Assembly (NCBI GenBank): GCA_963210315.1
Contig: OY723259.1
Location: forward strand, 1,488,001 to 1,552,000
DNA from: Rhynchopus euleeides
Taxonomy: Eukaryota > Euglenozoa > Diplonemea > Diplonemida > Diplonemidae
Length of the DNA stretch: 64,000 nucleotides
Direction of reading: 5' to 3'
In this document: positions 52,701 through 60,720 of the stretch, piece after piece
How the letters are laid out: the number at the start of each line of letters is the position of its first letter
Position numbering within the stretch: the stretch's first letter is position 1
Notes under the pieces: model-generated
What the model saw: the letters and a program-made list of their open reading frames with translations, nothing else
Told to the model about the DNA's origin: nothing
Databases searched by the model: none
Program-made: the position numbers and the translations under genes

Positions 52701-54841
52701 TCCTGGCGAGCCGTGATGCTGGCGGGGACACGGCATCCCTCGCGACTGCTTCCAATGCGATGGCACTCGCCGCGCGCACGCGATACGTGTTCGACTGCGA
52801 CCTCACGGGTGTGGTTGTACACGACAGCGATGTGCGCCACGCTCGCCTGTGTGGGACTTCCATGAATGACAGCCACTTCCACAACTGCTGGCTGGAGCAC
52901 GCAATGTTCGCGAAGGCCGACCTCACACGCTCTGACTGGAAGGGCTCCTCCTTCGGCGCACCTCTCCCGCCTCTGTTGGGCCACAGCGACATTGTGCACG
53001 CCGTTGCTGTCACCCCAGACGGATCGAAGATTATCTCAGGATCTGCCGACAAGAGCGTTCGAGTGTGGGATGCATCAACAGGCAAGGAGTTGCAGAAGCT
53101 TGAAGGCCACACCTCCTCTGTGAACACCGTTGCTGTCACCCCAGACGGATCGAAGATTATCTCAGGATCTCGCGACAAGAGCGTTCGAGTGTGGGATGCA
53201 TCAACAGGCGAGGAGCTGCAGAAGCTTGAAGGCCACACCTCCTCTGTGCGCACCGTTGTTGTCATCCCAGACGGATCGAAGATTATCTCAGGATCTCACG
53301 ACAGGAGCGTTCGAGTGTGGGATGCATCAACAGGCAAGGAGTTGCAGAAGCTTGAAGGCCACACCCTCTCTGTGTGGGCCGTTGCTGTCACCCCAGACGG
53401 ATCGAAGATTATCTCAGGATCTCACGACGGGAGCGTTCGAGTGTGGGATGCATCAACAGGCAAGGAGTTGCAGAAACTTGAAGGCCACGCCGACACTGTG
53501 GCCACCGTTGCTGTCACCCCAGACGGATCGAAGATTATCTCTGGATCTGCCGACGGGAGCGTTCGAGTGTGGGATGCATCAACAGGCAAGGAGTTGCAGA
53601 AGCTTGAAGGCCACGCCGACACTGTGGGCACCGTTGCTGTCACCCCAGACGGATCGAAGATTATCTCAGGATCTGGCGACGAGAGCGTTCGAGTGTGGGA
53701 TACATCAACAGGCAAGGAGTTGCAGGAACTTGAGGGCCACACCTCCGCTGTGCTGACTGTTGCCGTCACCCCAGACGGATCGAAAATTATCTCAGGATGT
53801 GACGACGAGAGCGTTCGAGTGTGGGATGCATCAACAGGCAAGGAGTTGCAGAAGCTTAAAGGCCACACCTCCTGTGTGTACACCGTTGCTGTCACCCCAG
53901 ACGGATCGAAGATCATCTCAGGATCTGGCGACAAGAGCGTTCGAGTGTGGGATGCATCAACAGGCAAGGAGTTGCAGAAGCTTGAAGGCCACACCGGCGA
54001 AGTGTGCAGCGTTGCTGTCACCCCAGACGGATCGAAGATTATCTCAGGATCTGTCGACAAGAGCGTTCGAGTGTGGGATGCATCAACAGGCAAGGAGTTG
54101 CAGAAGCTTGAAGGCCACACCCACTATGTGCGCACCGTTGCTGTCACCCCAGACGGATCGAAGATTATCTCAGGATCTTTCGACAAGAGCGTTCGAGTGT
54201 GGGATGCATCAACAGGCAAGGAGTTGCAGAAGCTTGAAGGCCACACCGGCACTGTGTGGGCCGTTGCTGTCACCCCTGACGCATCGAAGATTATCTCAGG
54301 ATCTGACGACGAGAGCGTTCGAGTGTGGGATGCATCAACAGGCAAGGAGTTGCAGAAACTTGAGGGCCACACCGCCGCTGTGCTGACCGTTGCTGTCACC
54401 CCAGACGGATCGAAGATTATCTCAGGATCTGAGGACAAGAGCGTTCGAGTGTGGGATGCATCAACAGGCAAGGAGTTGCAGAAGCTTGAAGGCCACACCT
54501 CCTCTGTGAGAACTGTTGCTGTCACCCCAGACGGATCGAAGATTCTGTCATGCTCTCGCGACCAGGTGGTTCGGGTGTGGGACGTATCAACAGGGCAGGT
54601 GTTGCAGTATGTTGAGGGCCACACCGACACTCTGCTCAGCGCGACTGTGGGCTCATGCGGGTCCAGGACGATCGCCCTTTGTCACGACAATGTCGTTTGC
54701 CTCTTTGCCGCGTCCTGGTGTCTGCGAGCTGTGCTGGCTTCCACCCCCAGCGTCCCTGTTCCCGATGAATGCGCAGGGCTCGACACTGTGACGCCACCCA
54801 CTGTGCGCGCTTTACTTGGTGGCGGTGTCACTGATCCGTAG
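49739..54841 (+). CDS. NLR-like receptor: ankyrin-like - ADP-ribosyltransferase - NACHT - WD40
   Basis: Intronless 1700-aa protein. The start at MGASASVQG gives a consensus N-myristoylation signal (Gly2, Ser6). Residues about 47-115 hold two ankyrin-like repeats (HTGRTLLHEV; EGRTPVWYAL). About 305-480 is an ART domain with all three signature elements: R390 in FRGI, S413 in FTSTT and E453-A-E455 in FPQEAELL, as in arginine-specific mono-ADP-ribosyltransferases. About 590-1010 is a NACHT/STAND NTPase: Walker A GDGGTGKT (K604), Walker B MILDSLDE (D678-E682), sensor VILTTRGEY, and FRHKTLGEFLVARRL in the helical domain. About 1016-1073 is pentapeptide-like (ARLCGTSMNDSHF; MFAKADLTRSDW). From 1081 to about 1630 are 13 near-identical WD repeats plus a degenerate last one. 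STAND receptors oligomerise on ligand binding, so a sensor with an ADP-ribosylating effector is inferred. It could also be a self/non-self or signalling protein. Confidence 0.9.
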   Translation: MGASASVQGHGRPWWGSAREVKEALEGGKWRQLAEQHRADAKAADAHTGRTLLHEVLQLACRGVAGAAEAAEFLVGECGATSVPDGEGRTPVWYALQHRHEGTRSRLLAALREQVKEMQAEVASRLRHFLTDEWPCLMRRVSTVAAAAAAARTASEAPQLQGQSQAQHSPQEVHTRKPGDKDKMSERLQNHVDGREICFTCNNKACEAPLLEWLVQLLEVHPDLGYREEHVNSMLLGLRFVVQRVLRRVEATPDEIEDWMAVRDWFEHLCAGYLFTCDCVEYRIDAATGDLVCNADGVPIIGKYHEDIINEDVLRNHGAKYMRPALYFGMNHAMRTIGLSKQARESATGNVFELDPAPAQLHVVATFQPLMTKLTRLIRSRRPSLTTVFRGINVNVSAQYKVGTSVVWNAFTSTTREQDVAKTFMYGKAGTFFVIVAKQGAAEVGFASVFPQEAELLYDSNIEFRVQWKLSPTLLRMVGQPFDVIVMQEVAGQSSNNDNNNKSDASTAVQTQGHAQSVDVADQVEAVRQVLKHTASLFAEFLAGYVEGRVGDDTHVAESETRMLLHEVDEWLAADGDAEEGAGKGARETRRHPLCLVGDGGTGKTSAAVAVLCHLLQEKKAPQRRKPVFPVFVALPSIGASTFTTHGGVDKFIRTSFGLEEAALEHLSSVYDVVMILDSLDEVGLTQEHLKDAYKASGGQGVLRLHPWCAKQCSVILTTRGEYLKSVNHTASRVCGDGTRSLHMQPFTQADAVTYIRKVRAAQVAKAEQRAGGNSTPPLKTVPPHTVSDTEMAVLSQLRNPFLLHMACYAQHDLSSSSTQAQQSLSDVVVYEAYLQRYVEVELGQLREGAAGAARVEEVLQVGELIACAMLEAQTWQGVLGREWARLLKEDNVDRAEADEAFRVLPFRVESFEEESSAFAFRHKTLGEFLVARRLSRKGGVAETLGSKVRRTFSQDAPNVLQYFADTAIARGYNARDTKVADELLPLVLASRDAGGDTASLATASNAMALAARTRYVFDCDLTGVVVHDSDVRHARLCGTSMNDSHFHNCWLEHAMFAKADLTRSDWKGSSFGAPLPPLLGHSDIVHAVAVTPDGSKIISGSADKSVRVWDASTGKELQKLEGHTSSVNTVAVTPDGSKIISGSRDKSVRVWDASTGEELQKLEGHTSSVRTVVVIPDGSKIISGSHDRSVRVWDASTGKELQKLEGHTLSVWAVAVTPDGSKIISGSHDGSVRVWDASTGKELQKLEGHADTVATVAVTPDGSKIISGSADGSVRVWDASTGKELQKLEGHADTVGTVAVTPDGSKIISGSGDESVRVWDTSTGKELQELEGHTSAVLTVAVTPDGSKIISGCDDESVRVWDASTGKELQKLKGHTSCVYTVAVTPDGSKIISGSGDKSVRVWDASTGKELQKLEGHTGEVCSVAVTPDGSKIISGSVDKSVRVWDASTGKELQKLEGHTHYVRTVAVTPDGSKIISGSFDKSVRVWDASTGKELQKLEGHTGTVWAVAVTPDASKIISGSDDESVRVWDASTGKELQKLEGHTAAVLTVAVTPDGSKIISGSEDKSVRVWDASTGKELQKLEGHTSSVRTVAVTPDGSKILSCSRDQVVRVWDVSTGQVLQYVEGHTDTLLSATVGSCGSRTIALCHDNVVCLFAASWCLRAVLASTPSVPVPDECAGLDTVTPPTVRALLGGGVTDP
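52975..54630 (+). repeat. 126-bp tandem repeat coding 13 WD40 units
   Basis: The unit of 42 codons (for example starting GTTGCTGTCACCCCAGACGG) recurs exactly every 126 bp, for instance at 53003 and 53129. Nucleotide identity is very high, including synonymous sites, in the GSKIISG and SVRVWDASTG blocks. Differences concentrate at the two codons after GH(T/A), the two after the next V, and two codons flanking the D of SGSxDxS. Confidence 0.95.
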
Positions 54842-55164
54842 TGGACACACGGAGCGCAGTCAGGCACCCGTGTGCTGTACGTGGTGACGCTGCTTCTGCC
54901 CATCCCAATGCGGCATTGTGGCCTCACGCTTGCCAGCGTGTGGGAGCACCTTGCCTGCAGCCCGACCTGCCTGTGCACCGCAACCTTGTGACACAGCGTG
55001 CAGTGTATCTCGCTGTGCTGTTGAAGGCTCTGCTCTCCTCGCATTGTGACACGGCATGCGCCACCTCTTTCCCACCTGTGCACCAGCACCCTTTCTGGTG
55101 ACACTTCGAAGGACGTACGGTGAAAGGTCGGGTTGGGGGGAGGTTGGAACCGAAGGTAGAATGT

Positions 55165-55240
55165 GTTGCTATTGTGTAGCCTCCTGCAATAGGAGGAAAT
55201 GCAACACAGAGGAAACAGGCCCGATTTGAGTTTACGGTGT
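55165..55240 (+). repeat. Dispersed repeat, partner at 58170
   Basis: Shares TTGTGTAGCCTC, TGCAAT, GGAGGAAATG, AACAC, CAGG and GAGTTTACGG in order with 58170-58245, with small indels. Confidence 0.75.
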
Positions 55241-55354
55241 GTGGGTGTCGTGGAGGGGTGCAGGTGGCGGGACAGAGGGCCACACCTCTGCAGGGTTATC
55301 TGTGGCTACTGTGGTACTCGGTTCGGTCCCCTTGTCGCCACTCCCGGGTGGCAC

Positions 55355-55425
55355 GCAACAAACAAAAGGAAATTCATCAGAGCGGTTGTAGCTGTGAAGT
55401 GATGGGGCGCTTTCTAGTGGGGGAT
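55355..55425 (+). repeat. Dispersed repeat, inverted partner at 29775
   Basis: Nearly identical in reverse complement to 29775-29845 over about 65 bp, ending near a GGGGCGCTTTCT motif. Confidence 0.8.
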
Positions 55426-55788
55426 GAGGATGAGTCCTTCCCGTTTCCCGTTTTTTTCAGCCTCCGCAAGGGATGCAGCAGCATCACCAACGGCACACCC
55501 TCTGCTCCCACTCCCCCGTGCCCCCCTGTGCTGGACAAGATACTGTTTGGTGAAGTAGCTGCCGGTGGGACCCCCCTCCTCATCCCCAAAATAAGTTTTG
55601 ACACCCCCCCCCCCCTTTTTCGGTGACCCAAAAAGTACCCAAGAAGTACCCAAATTTGACTTTTTTTTGGGCGTCAGCCAGACCAACTACCCTGGTTTGG
55701 GCAGATTACTTTTTCTCCGGATATTCCATTGACCTCACTGCCCACACCCATCCTGCAGGATATATTTATTCTCCGCTGCCGCTACACA

Positions 55789-57420
55789 ATGTCCGACATC
55801 TTCTATTCACCCATGCCCCGCTGCGCCCTCCTGGCCCACGCCCGCAAGCAGGACGAACTATTCGCCGACCTCCGCCGCCTCTCGGGCACCAGCAGCCCCA
55901 CCCCCACCCCACACACACCACACGACGCCCCGCCCCCACCTTGCCCTGCCGCTGACACGCCAGCCCCACCCACCACCACCACCACCTCCTCCTCCACACC
56001 ACCACCTGCCACCCCTTCGAAACCTGCCAAAAAGAAGAAGAACCGCGTCTCCTCTGCTGCCACCGCCACTACTCGACCGCTCCCTTCGCACCCCAAAGCC
56101 ACCTCACCCTGGCCTACAGCTGCTGTGCCGGCGCCACCTTCCGTCCCACCCGCCCCCGCCCCCTCTGTTGCTCGGGCAGAGCCCGAGCTCAGGAGGCGTG
56201 AGGCAGCTGCTGTCTCCTCTTTGGATAACCCACGCATGGTGTGCCCCGTTATGACGCCGGAGGAGCTGGCGGCTGTCAGTGTGGACATATCGGAGCCCAA
56301 CGCGCAGCAGCGCCTCCTGGAGGTGATGGGGAAGCACGGGGTTGCTGTGGTTCTGGGCGTCGCAACCCCTGCGGAGAACCGCAAGATGGAGGAGATGTGG
56401 CAGCAGGATCTCCTCTCCCTCGCCGCCGACAGCGCTGCGGCGCACCACCCCTCCAGCGTGAGGGAGACCTACCGCCGCGTCGCCTCCCACGGTGTAGCAG
56501 AGTGGCCCCGCTCCACCCTTTGGGACGACAAATTCTCCCTCAAACGAGGGCTCCTCCAAGGAACCTACGCCTGGGCAGCCCGCCTCCACCCCAACGTGAA
56601 GAAGGCCTTCTCCTGGGTGAACCGCTGCGAGGAGGAGGATATGTGCGTCGGGATGGACTCCATCTTCTTCAACCCCCGGGGGTCCGAAGAGCCTGCGGAT
56701 GACCGCTACTGGATGCATGTCGACTACAACCAGCACCTCCTGCCCGACAGGCACTGCTACCAGGGGTTTCTCTACACATGGGGTGCCGATGCGCCGGAGG
56801 CGTCCACCACTGTGGTGTGGGCTGGGAGCCACGGGGAGGAGTGTGACTTGATCCAGGCGGGGTCCCCCGGGGGGCACTCGCATTTCCTCCCGCATAAGAA
56901 GGTTGTGGATGCGGCGGTGCGGCGGAGGCTCGTGGAGGGGGGCCTGAAGCATGCCAGGAGGATCCCTGTCCCGGCGGGGTCGTTGCTGCTGCTCTCCTCG
57001 CGCACATCGCATCAGGGTTGGGATGCGGGGCGTCGTCTCGCAGCGCCGATCTGCTGGGAGGATAAGAAGCACCGCAGCCGAGATGCGCTGCTGCGGAAGC
57101 TGTGGCTTGCCGCAACCGGGTTGAACTCCAACCACTGGGCGAGCCTCGGGAGGGTGCACTCCTCGCAGCAGGGCATCCTGACGGGGCTGTCGCCGGCGTC
57201 GGATGACGCGAAGTTTGAGGCGGAGGGGCAGCACGGCGTGCTGCTGCCGTGCTACCCCAGCATATTCCCCTACTCGGTGAGGCCGGACAAGATGGCGGAC
57301 TGGCAGCATGCGATGCCCAAGCTCTGGAGGGGGGGCACTGCCAAGCATTGCGCAGGCTCCTTCCGCGACACAGCCCTACTCGAATCTCTCCTCCGCCCGG
57401 AAATCCTCGCAGCGCTCTAA
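55789..57420 (+). CDS. PhyH-like Fe(II)/2-oxoglutarate dioxygenase
   Basis: 543 aa, single exon. After a Pro/Thr-rich disordered N-terminal part (residues about 35-150, with a KKKKNR basic patch) the domain runs from about 165 to 500. Metal-binding HxD is H310-V-D312 in YWMHVDYNQH. The distal His is H408 in SSRTSHQGWDAGRR, with R415/R416 placed to bind 2-oxoglutarate. Sequence between them (FLYTWGADAPEASTTVVWAG; RRIPVPAGSLLLLSS) fits the double-stranded beta-helix of phytanoyl-CoA dioxygenase-type enzymes. These hydroxylate small molecules or lipids; the substrate cannot be read from sequence. ATG 55789 is the first in frame. CCTGCAG at 55752-55758 could be a splice acceptor for an upstream exon. 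Confidence 0.82.
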   Translation: MSDIFYSPMPRCALLAHARKQDELFADLRRLSGTSSPTPTPHTPHDAPPPPCPAADTPAPPTTTTTSSSTPPPATPSKPAKKKKNRVSSAATATTRPLPSHPKATSPWPTAAVPAPPSVPPAPAPSVARAEPELRRREAAAVSSLDNPRMVCPVMTPEELAAVSVDISEPNAQQRLLEVMGKHGVAVVLGVATPAENRKMEEMWQQDLLSLAADSAAAHHPSSVRETYRRVASHGVAEWPRSTLWDDKFSLKRGLLQGTYAWAARLHPNVKKAFSWVNRCEEEDMCVGMDSIFFNPRGSEEPADDRYWMHVDYNQHLLPDRHCYQGFLYTWGADAPEASTTVVWAGSHGEECDLIQAGSPGGHSHFLPHKKVVDAAVRRRLVEGGLKHARRIPVPAGSLLLLSSRTSHQGWDAGRRLAAPICWEDKKHRSRDALLRKLWLAATGLNSNHWASLGRVHSSQQGILTGLSPASDDAKFEAEGQHGVLLPCYPSIFPYSVRPDKMADWQHAMPKLWRGGTAKHCAGSFRDTALLESLLRPEILAAL

Positions 57421-57832
57421 GGGAAAGGCTCTCTGCTGAGGTTCCACCCACCCATGTGTTGTTATGGGTGGGTAGGGGAGGTGGAGTGTGTGGTGTGATG
57501 CATGATTTGGTTTGTTGTGTAGAGGGTCCGGTTGGCGTGTGGGGTGTTGGCAGGCAAGGATGCAAGCAGCGATGCCGCGGCACGGCAAAATATCGGCATG
57601 TCCCGTATTGCCCCCTCCTCCCCCCGCCGCTGTTCTCTATCTTAGGCATGCTTTGGCATTCGTATCTTTCCCAGGCGCAGGTGTTAGGTGTTGTGTGTCT
57701 GATTTCTTCAAACAGAAACCCCTCCTCTCAGATCCGCCCTGTCGTGTTCCGCCTGCCCAACGTAACAGTTGCTGTTGTGGGGCAGAGTGGGGGCGTGGCA
57801 GGGTGTAGTCTGATGGAGTCGTCTCCAAGAGC

Positions 57833-57895
57833 CAGACGTTCACTACCGTGGCCCTCTGGCGGCTGGGGGGCTCTGCCCCCCAGACCCCCCCTGTG
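57833..57895 (-). repeat. G/C stem-loop module, copy 11
   Basis: Full-length minus copy ending CTGTG, flanked immediately by CAAGAGCCA on the left and TGGCTCTTG on the right (an outer inverted repeat). No surrounding hAT element was recognised. Confidence 0.88.
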
Positions 57896-58169
57896 ACAGG
57901 TGGCTCTTGCACGGTTCCACCTATGCGACTGTGCATCTCGAGGAAGGGGTGTCGTGCAGGCTCTGGTGTCCAGAGCCCCTTCCCTTCCCTTTTTCTCTCG
58001 CCAAGGGATCTACAAGGGGCTGATGACGCAGCCAAAGCCTCGACAGCGATCTGCGAGCATGTTCGAGTGTCGGGAGGGCGCCTCGCCGTAGTGCTGAAAA
58101 AGGGCCCACCTTTTCCGTTCTATTTTTTTTCATTTGGAGATTATTCCCTGGTGTAGAGGAGTGGCTGTT

Positions 58170-58245
58170 TTTCTTGTGTAGCCTCATGCAATGAAGGAGG
58201 AAATGGAACACGGAGAAGCAGGTCATTCGAGTTTACGGCACGCGT
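58170..58245 (+). repeat. Dispersed repeat, partner at 55165
   Basis: Direct-orientation copy of 55165-55240, followed by a short palindrome TTACGGCAC...GTGCCGTAA. Confidence 0.75.
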
Positions 58246-58354
58246 AGTGCCGTAATTGCAGAGCCACATCTCACCTCATCACAGGTCGAGGTGTGTGCGT
58301 TTCACCACAACCTCTCCCCTCCCCATTCCCTCGTGTTGAGTGACATGTGTCGAT

Positions 58355-58560
58355 AGTGTTCCATTTCGAGTTGCGAAGCGGCGAATCGTATCGTCGAGTC
58401 GCGAAAGTAAGGGAAAAAATCGTACGGCTGAAGCTTTGGTGGTTAGCACATTCCTGATGTTTGTTTCGCAGGGCCTTGAAACAGCCTTGGGATCCACGGT
58501 GGGCAAGGTGTGCTTCAACCATGCGGCGAAAGGAGTAGTATGATTGATTTTGCAGGTTGT
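58355..58560 (+). repeat. Dispersed repeat, partner at 43415
   Basis: Second copy of the 43415-43620 repeat, moderately diverged. It ends near GCGAAAGGAGTAGTATGATT. Confidence 0.75.
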
Positions 58561-59011
58561 TGCTTTGGGGTTCACTACCCCCTCTGCTGTGTTGCAGGTC
58601 CGCGCCCTCTAGCCCCCAGTGCTGCGGCGAGCCATGCAGGAGAGTCTCGGGCGGCAAGACAGTGCGATGCCGTGCCTCACCCCCACAGCTGCCGTCCCAC
58701 CACCCCCTTCCCGACTCTGCGCTGCATTGTTCTCTGATTCACTTCCCACGACAGATCGAAGTCCCAACGTTCCATTTTCGATTTTTCCCCCCGCAGCAGC
58801 GTCAAAACCTCCGGAGGACACACACACACAGACACCCACCCCCCCCGCAGACACGCGCCCCTTTCTTTTGAGGTAGGGTTGAGGGGTGCGGGAGTGGGGC
58901 TGGGTGGGAGGGGACAGTGTTCTCCCCCCTCTCCCTCTCTCTCTCTCCACCCTCCCTTCACCTCGCACACCGCGCGTGCCTCGGTGTTGAGCCACCCCCA
59001 CCGCAGCCAAG

Positions 59012-60128
59012 ATGATCACGAGAAGAGCCATGCGTGGCGTTGTCGTGGGGCAGAGGCGGTGCAACACATTCATGAACTACTTCAAAGCGGACGCGGATGC
59101 GGACACCGCGGTCCCTTTGCTGCAGGAGCTCGGCGAGAGCTTCCCGCGTGTGTTCCTCGACTTCGAGGCAGGGCGTGGCAACCCCCTGGGGCGAGTTGTG
59201 ATTGAGCTGAACGGCGACCTGCTGCCAAAGGCGACGGAGAACTTCCTCGCCCTCTGCACAGGGGAGTACGCAACCATCGGCAACGCCCAGCCCCGCAGGA
59301 AGCGCTCCCTGAAGGTGGGAAACCTCCACTACCTCAACACCAACGTGCACCGCGTCCTGCCCGGGTTTCTCATCCAGGGGGGTGACAACGAGCATTTCGA
59401 TGGGACAGGCGGCTGGTGCACCTTCCCCGGGATGAAGTATTTCGAGGATGAGTCTTACGACATCCCCTTCGACAAGCCGGGCATCGTCGGTATGGCATAC
59501 TGATGGGTCGGGATGGGGGGTGGGGGGGGTGGGGGCAGCGTGTCGTGTTTTATCAGGTGGCATATTCGCTCAAAAGCAGGGCAGAGAAATGCATTTTTCA
59601 GCTGATAAGTGAAGAGGGGGGGGAGGAGGTCGGAGCCTCTGATTTCCTTTTTGCGCGATAACAAGAATCTTGTCACAATGAGGAAAGATGGTTGGCGGTG
59701 TTTTTGGGTGGCGAACCGCAATATGCCTTTGCCTTGTTGCGATGGCTGTGCGTCACATTCACGCCAAGCCTTCATCGGACAGAACACGTGACGTTTGTTC
59801 ACCCGAGTGAATCCGGGCGTGGATAAAGAGTGTTGGCGCACAAATCACCGCAGCCTTATAATTTGTCTATTTTAATGCAACCCCCGCTTGCGCTCCACCT
59901 TCCACCCACACCCTCCCGGGCACAGGGATGGCGACTTCGGCACCCAACCTCAACGCGTCGCAGTTCTTCATCACAACCGCGCCAGCAGAACACCTGCGGC
60001 GAAAGTGTATTGCCATCGGGACCGTTGTGGAGGGGATGGATGTGGTCCGCGCGATTGAGAAGGAGAAGCTTGACCACAACGACTGCCCCATCAGGCACAT
60101 CCGCATCAGCGGGTGTGGCCAGGCGTGA
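59012..60128 (+). CDS. Cyclophilin-type peptidyl-prolyl isomerase, 2 exons
   Basis: Exons 59012-59489 and 59926-60128 (GT...AG, phase 1 inside a Gly codon) give 226 aa. Residues 1-45 (MITRRAMRGVVVGQRRCNTF) precede the domain and look like a mitochondrial-type targeting sequence. The cyclophilin core is complete: PKATENFLALC, HRVLPGFLIQGGD (catalytic Arg and Phe kept), SQFFITTAP and GTVVEGMDVVRAIE. Compared with CypA, the WLDGKHVVFG segment is HLRRKCIAIG (Trp and His replaced), and the SMANAG segment is GMATSAP. The cyclosporin-contact Trp is therefore absent and catalysis may be reduced. The role is proline isomerisation during folding, possibly organellar (inference). Confidence 0.9.
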
Positions 60129-60720
60129 GTTAGGGCTGGGCCTGCTTTAGGGGGGGGCCGGACGGCGGTCTCTTCTGGGTGCTAGAACCACACTGGGCGT
60201 CGTGTCCGACGCGTGTCCTGGCTCCCCTCTCCTCCGACCGGTAACCTAACAGGCCTGAGGGCAACCTGGGGGTTTTGCGCCGTCAGGAGGAAGGGAAAAT
60301 AAGGCGGTTCCAAATTTCGAACGAAAAAACAAGAAAAACGAGAAAACACAAGGCCCGCCAAAAGGCCACTGCCGCAGCAGGAGGCCTGGTGGCGGTGGTG
60401 GTGATGTTGCTGCCACGAAGGACACACCTGGGACGTGTAGGGGGTTGGGGGGAGGGTGGGGGTGCGGTGTGGTGTGCACACCGGAAGGGCCTAGCGTTAT
60501 CTCCGTGGGTGAGGCGCGGTGGTGATCCGTCCTCTGTGCAAAGGATGCCCCCCCCCCCCCCCTCCCCTCCCCTCCCCTCCCTCCATTCATGCCACCTTCA
60601 CACAGCCTTTGACAGTGCTGCATGCTCAACGAAAAAAAGTAGACCAAGTCTGTTTTCATACAGTTGCTCGACAGCATTTTGCAGCAAGCCACCACCTCCC
60701 CCCCACCCCTCCAACAGGGA
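60129..60720. other. Intergenic; contains part of a dispersed repeat
   Basis: 60600-60680 resembles 43540-43590 (CTCAACGAAAAAAAGTAGAC ... CAGTTGCTCGACAG). C-run at 60546-60575. CCAACAG at 60711-60717 just before the next ATG could be a splice acceptor. Confidence 0.5.

Larger units (their letters stand above)
54842..55788. other. Spacer between NLR and dioxygenase genes
   Basis: Contains dispersed repeats at 55165-55240 (partner 58170), 55355-55425 (partner 29775) and 55690-55740 (partner 47812). TATATTTATT at 55760-55769, 20-30 bp before the next ATG, could be a TATA-like element or simply leader sequence. No gene seen. Confidence 0.5.
57421..59011. other. Intergenic region with dispersed repeats
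   Basis: Holds stem-loop module copy 11, the 58170 and 58355 dispersed repeats, and a CT-rich stretch (58925-58965) just before the cyclophilin ATG. No gene supported. Confidence 0.5.

Noticed and set aside
53130-54386. Alternative-frame and antisense frames over the WD array
   Set aside because: Repeat-driven shadows of the NLR gene; they contain no family motifs of their own.
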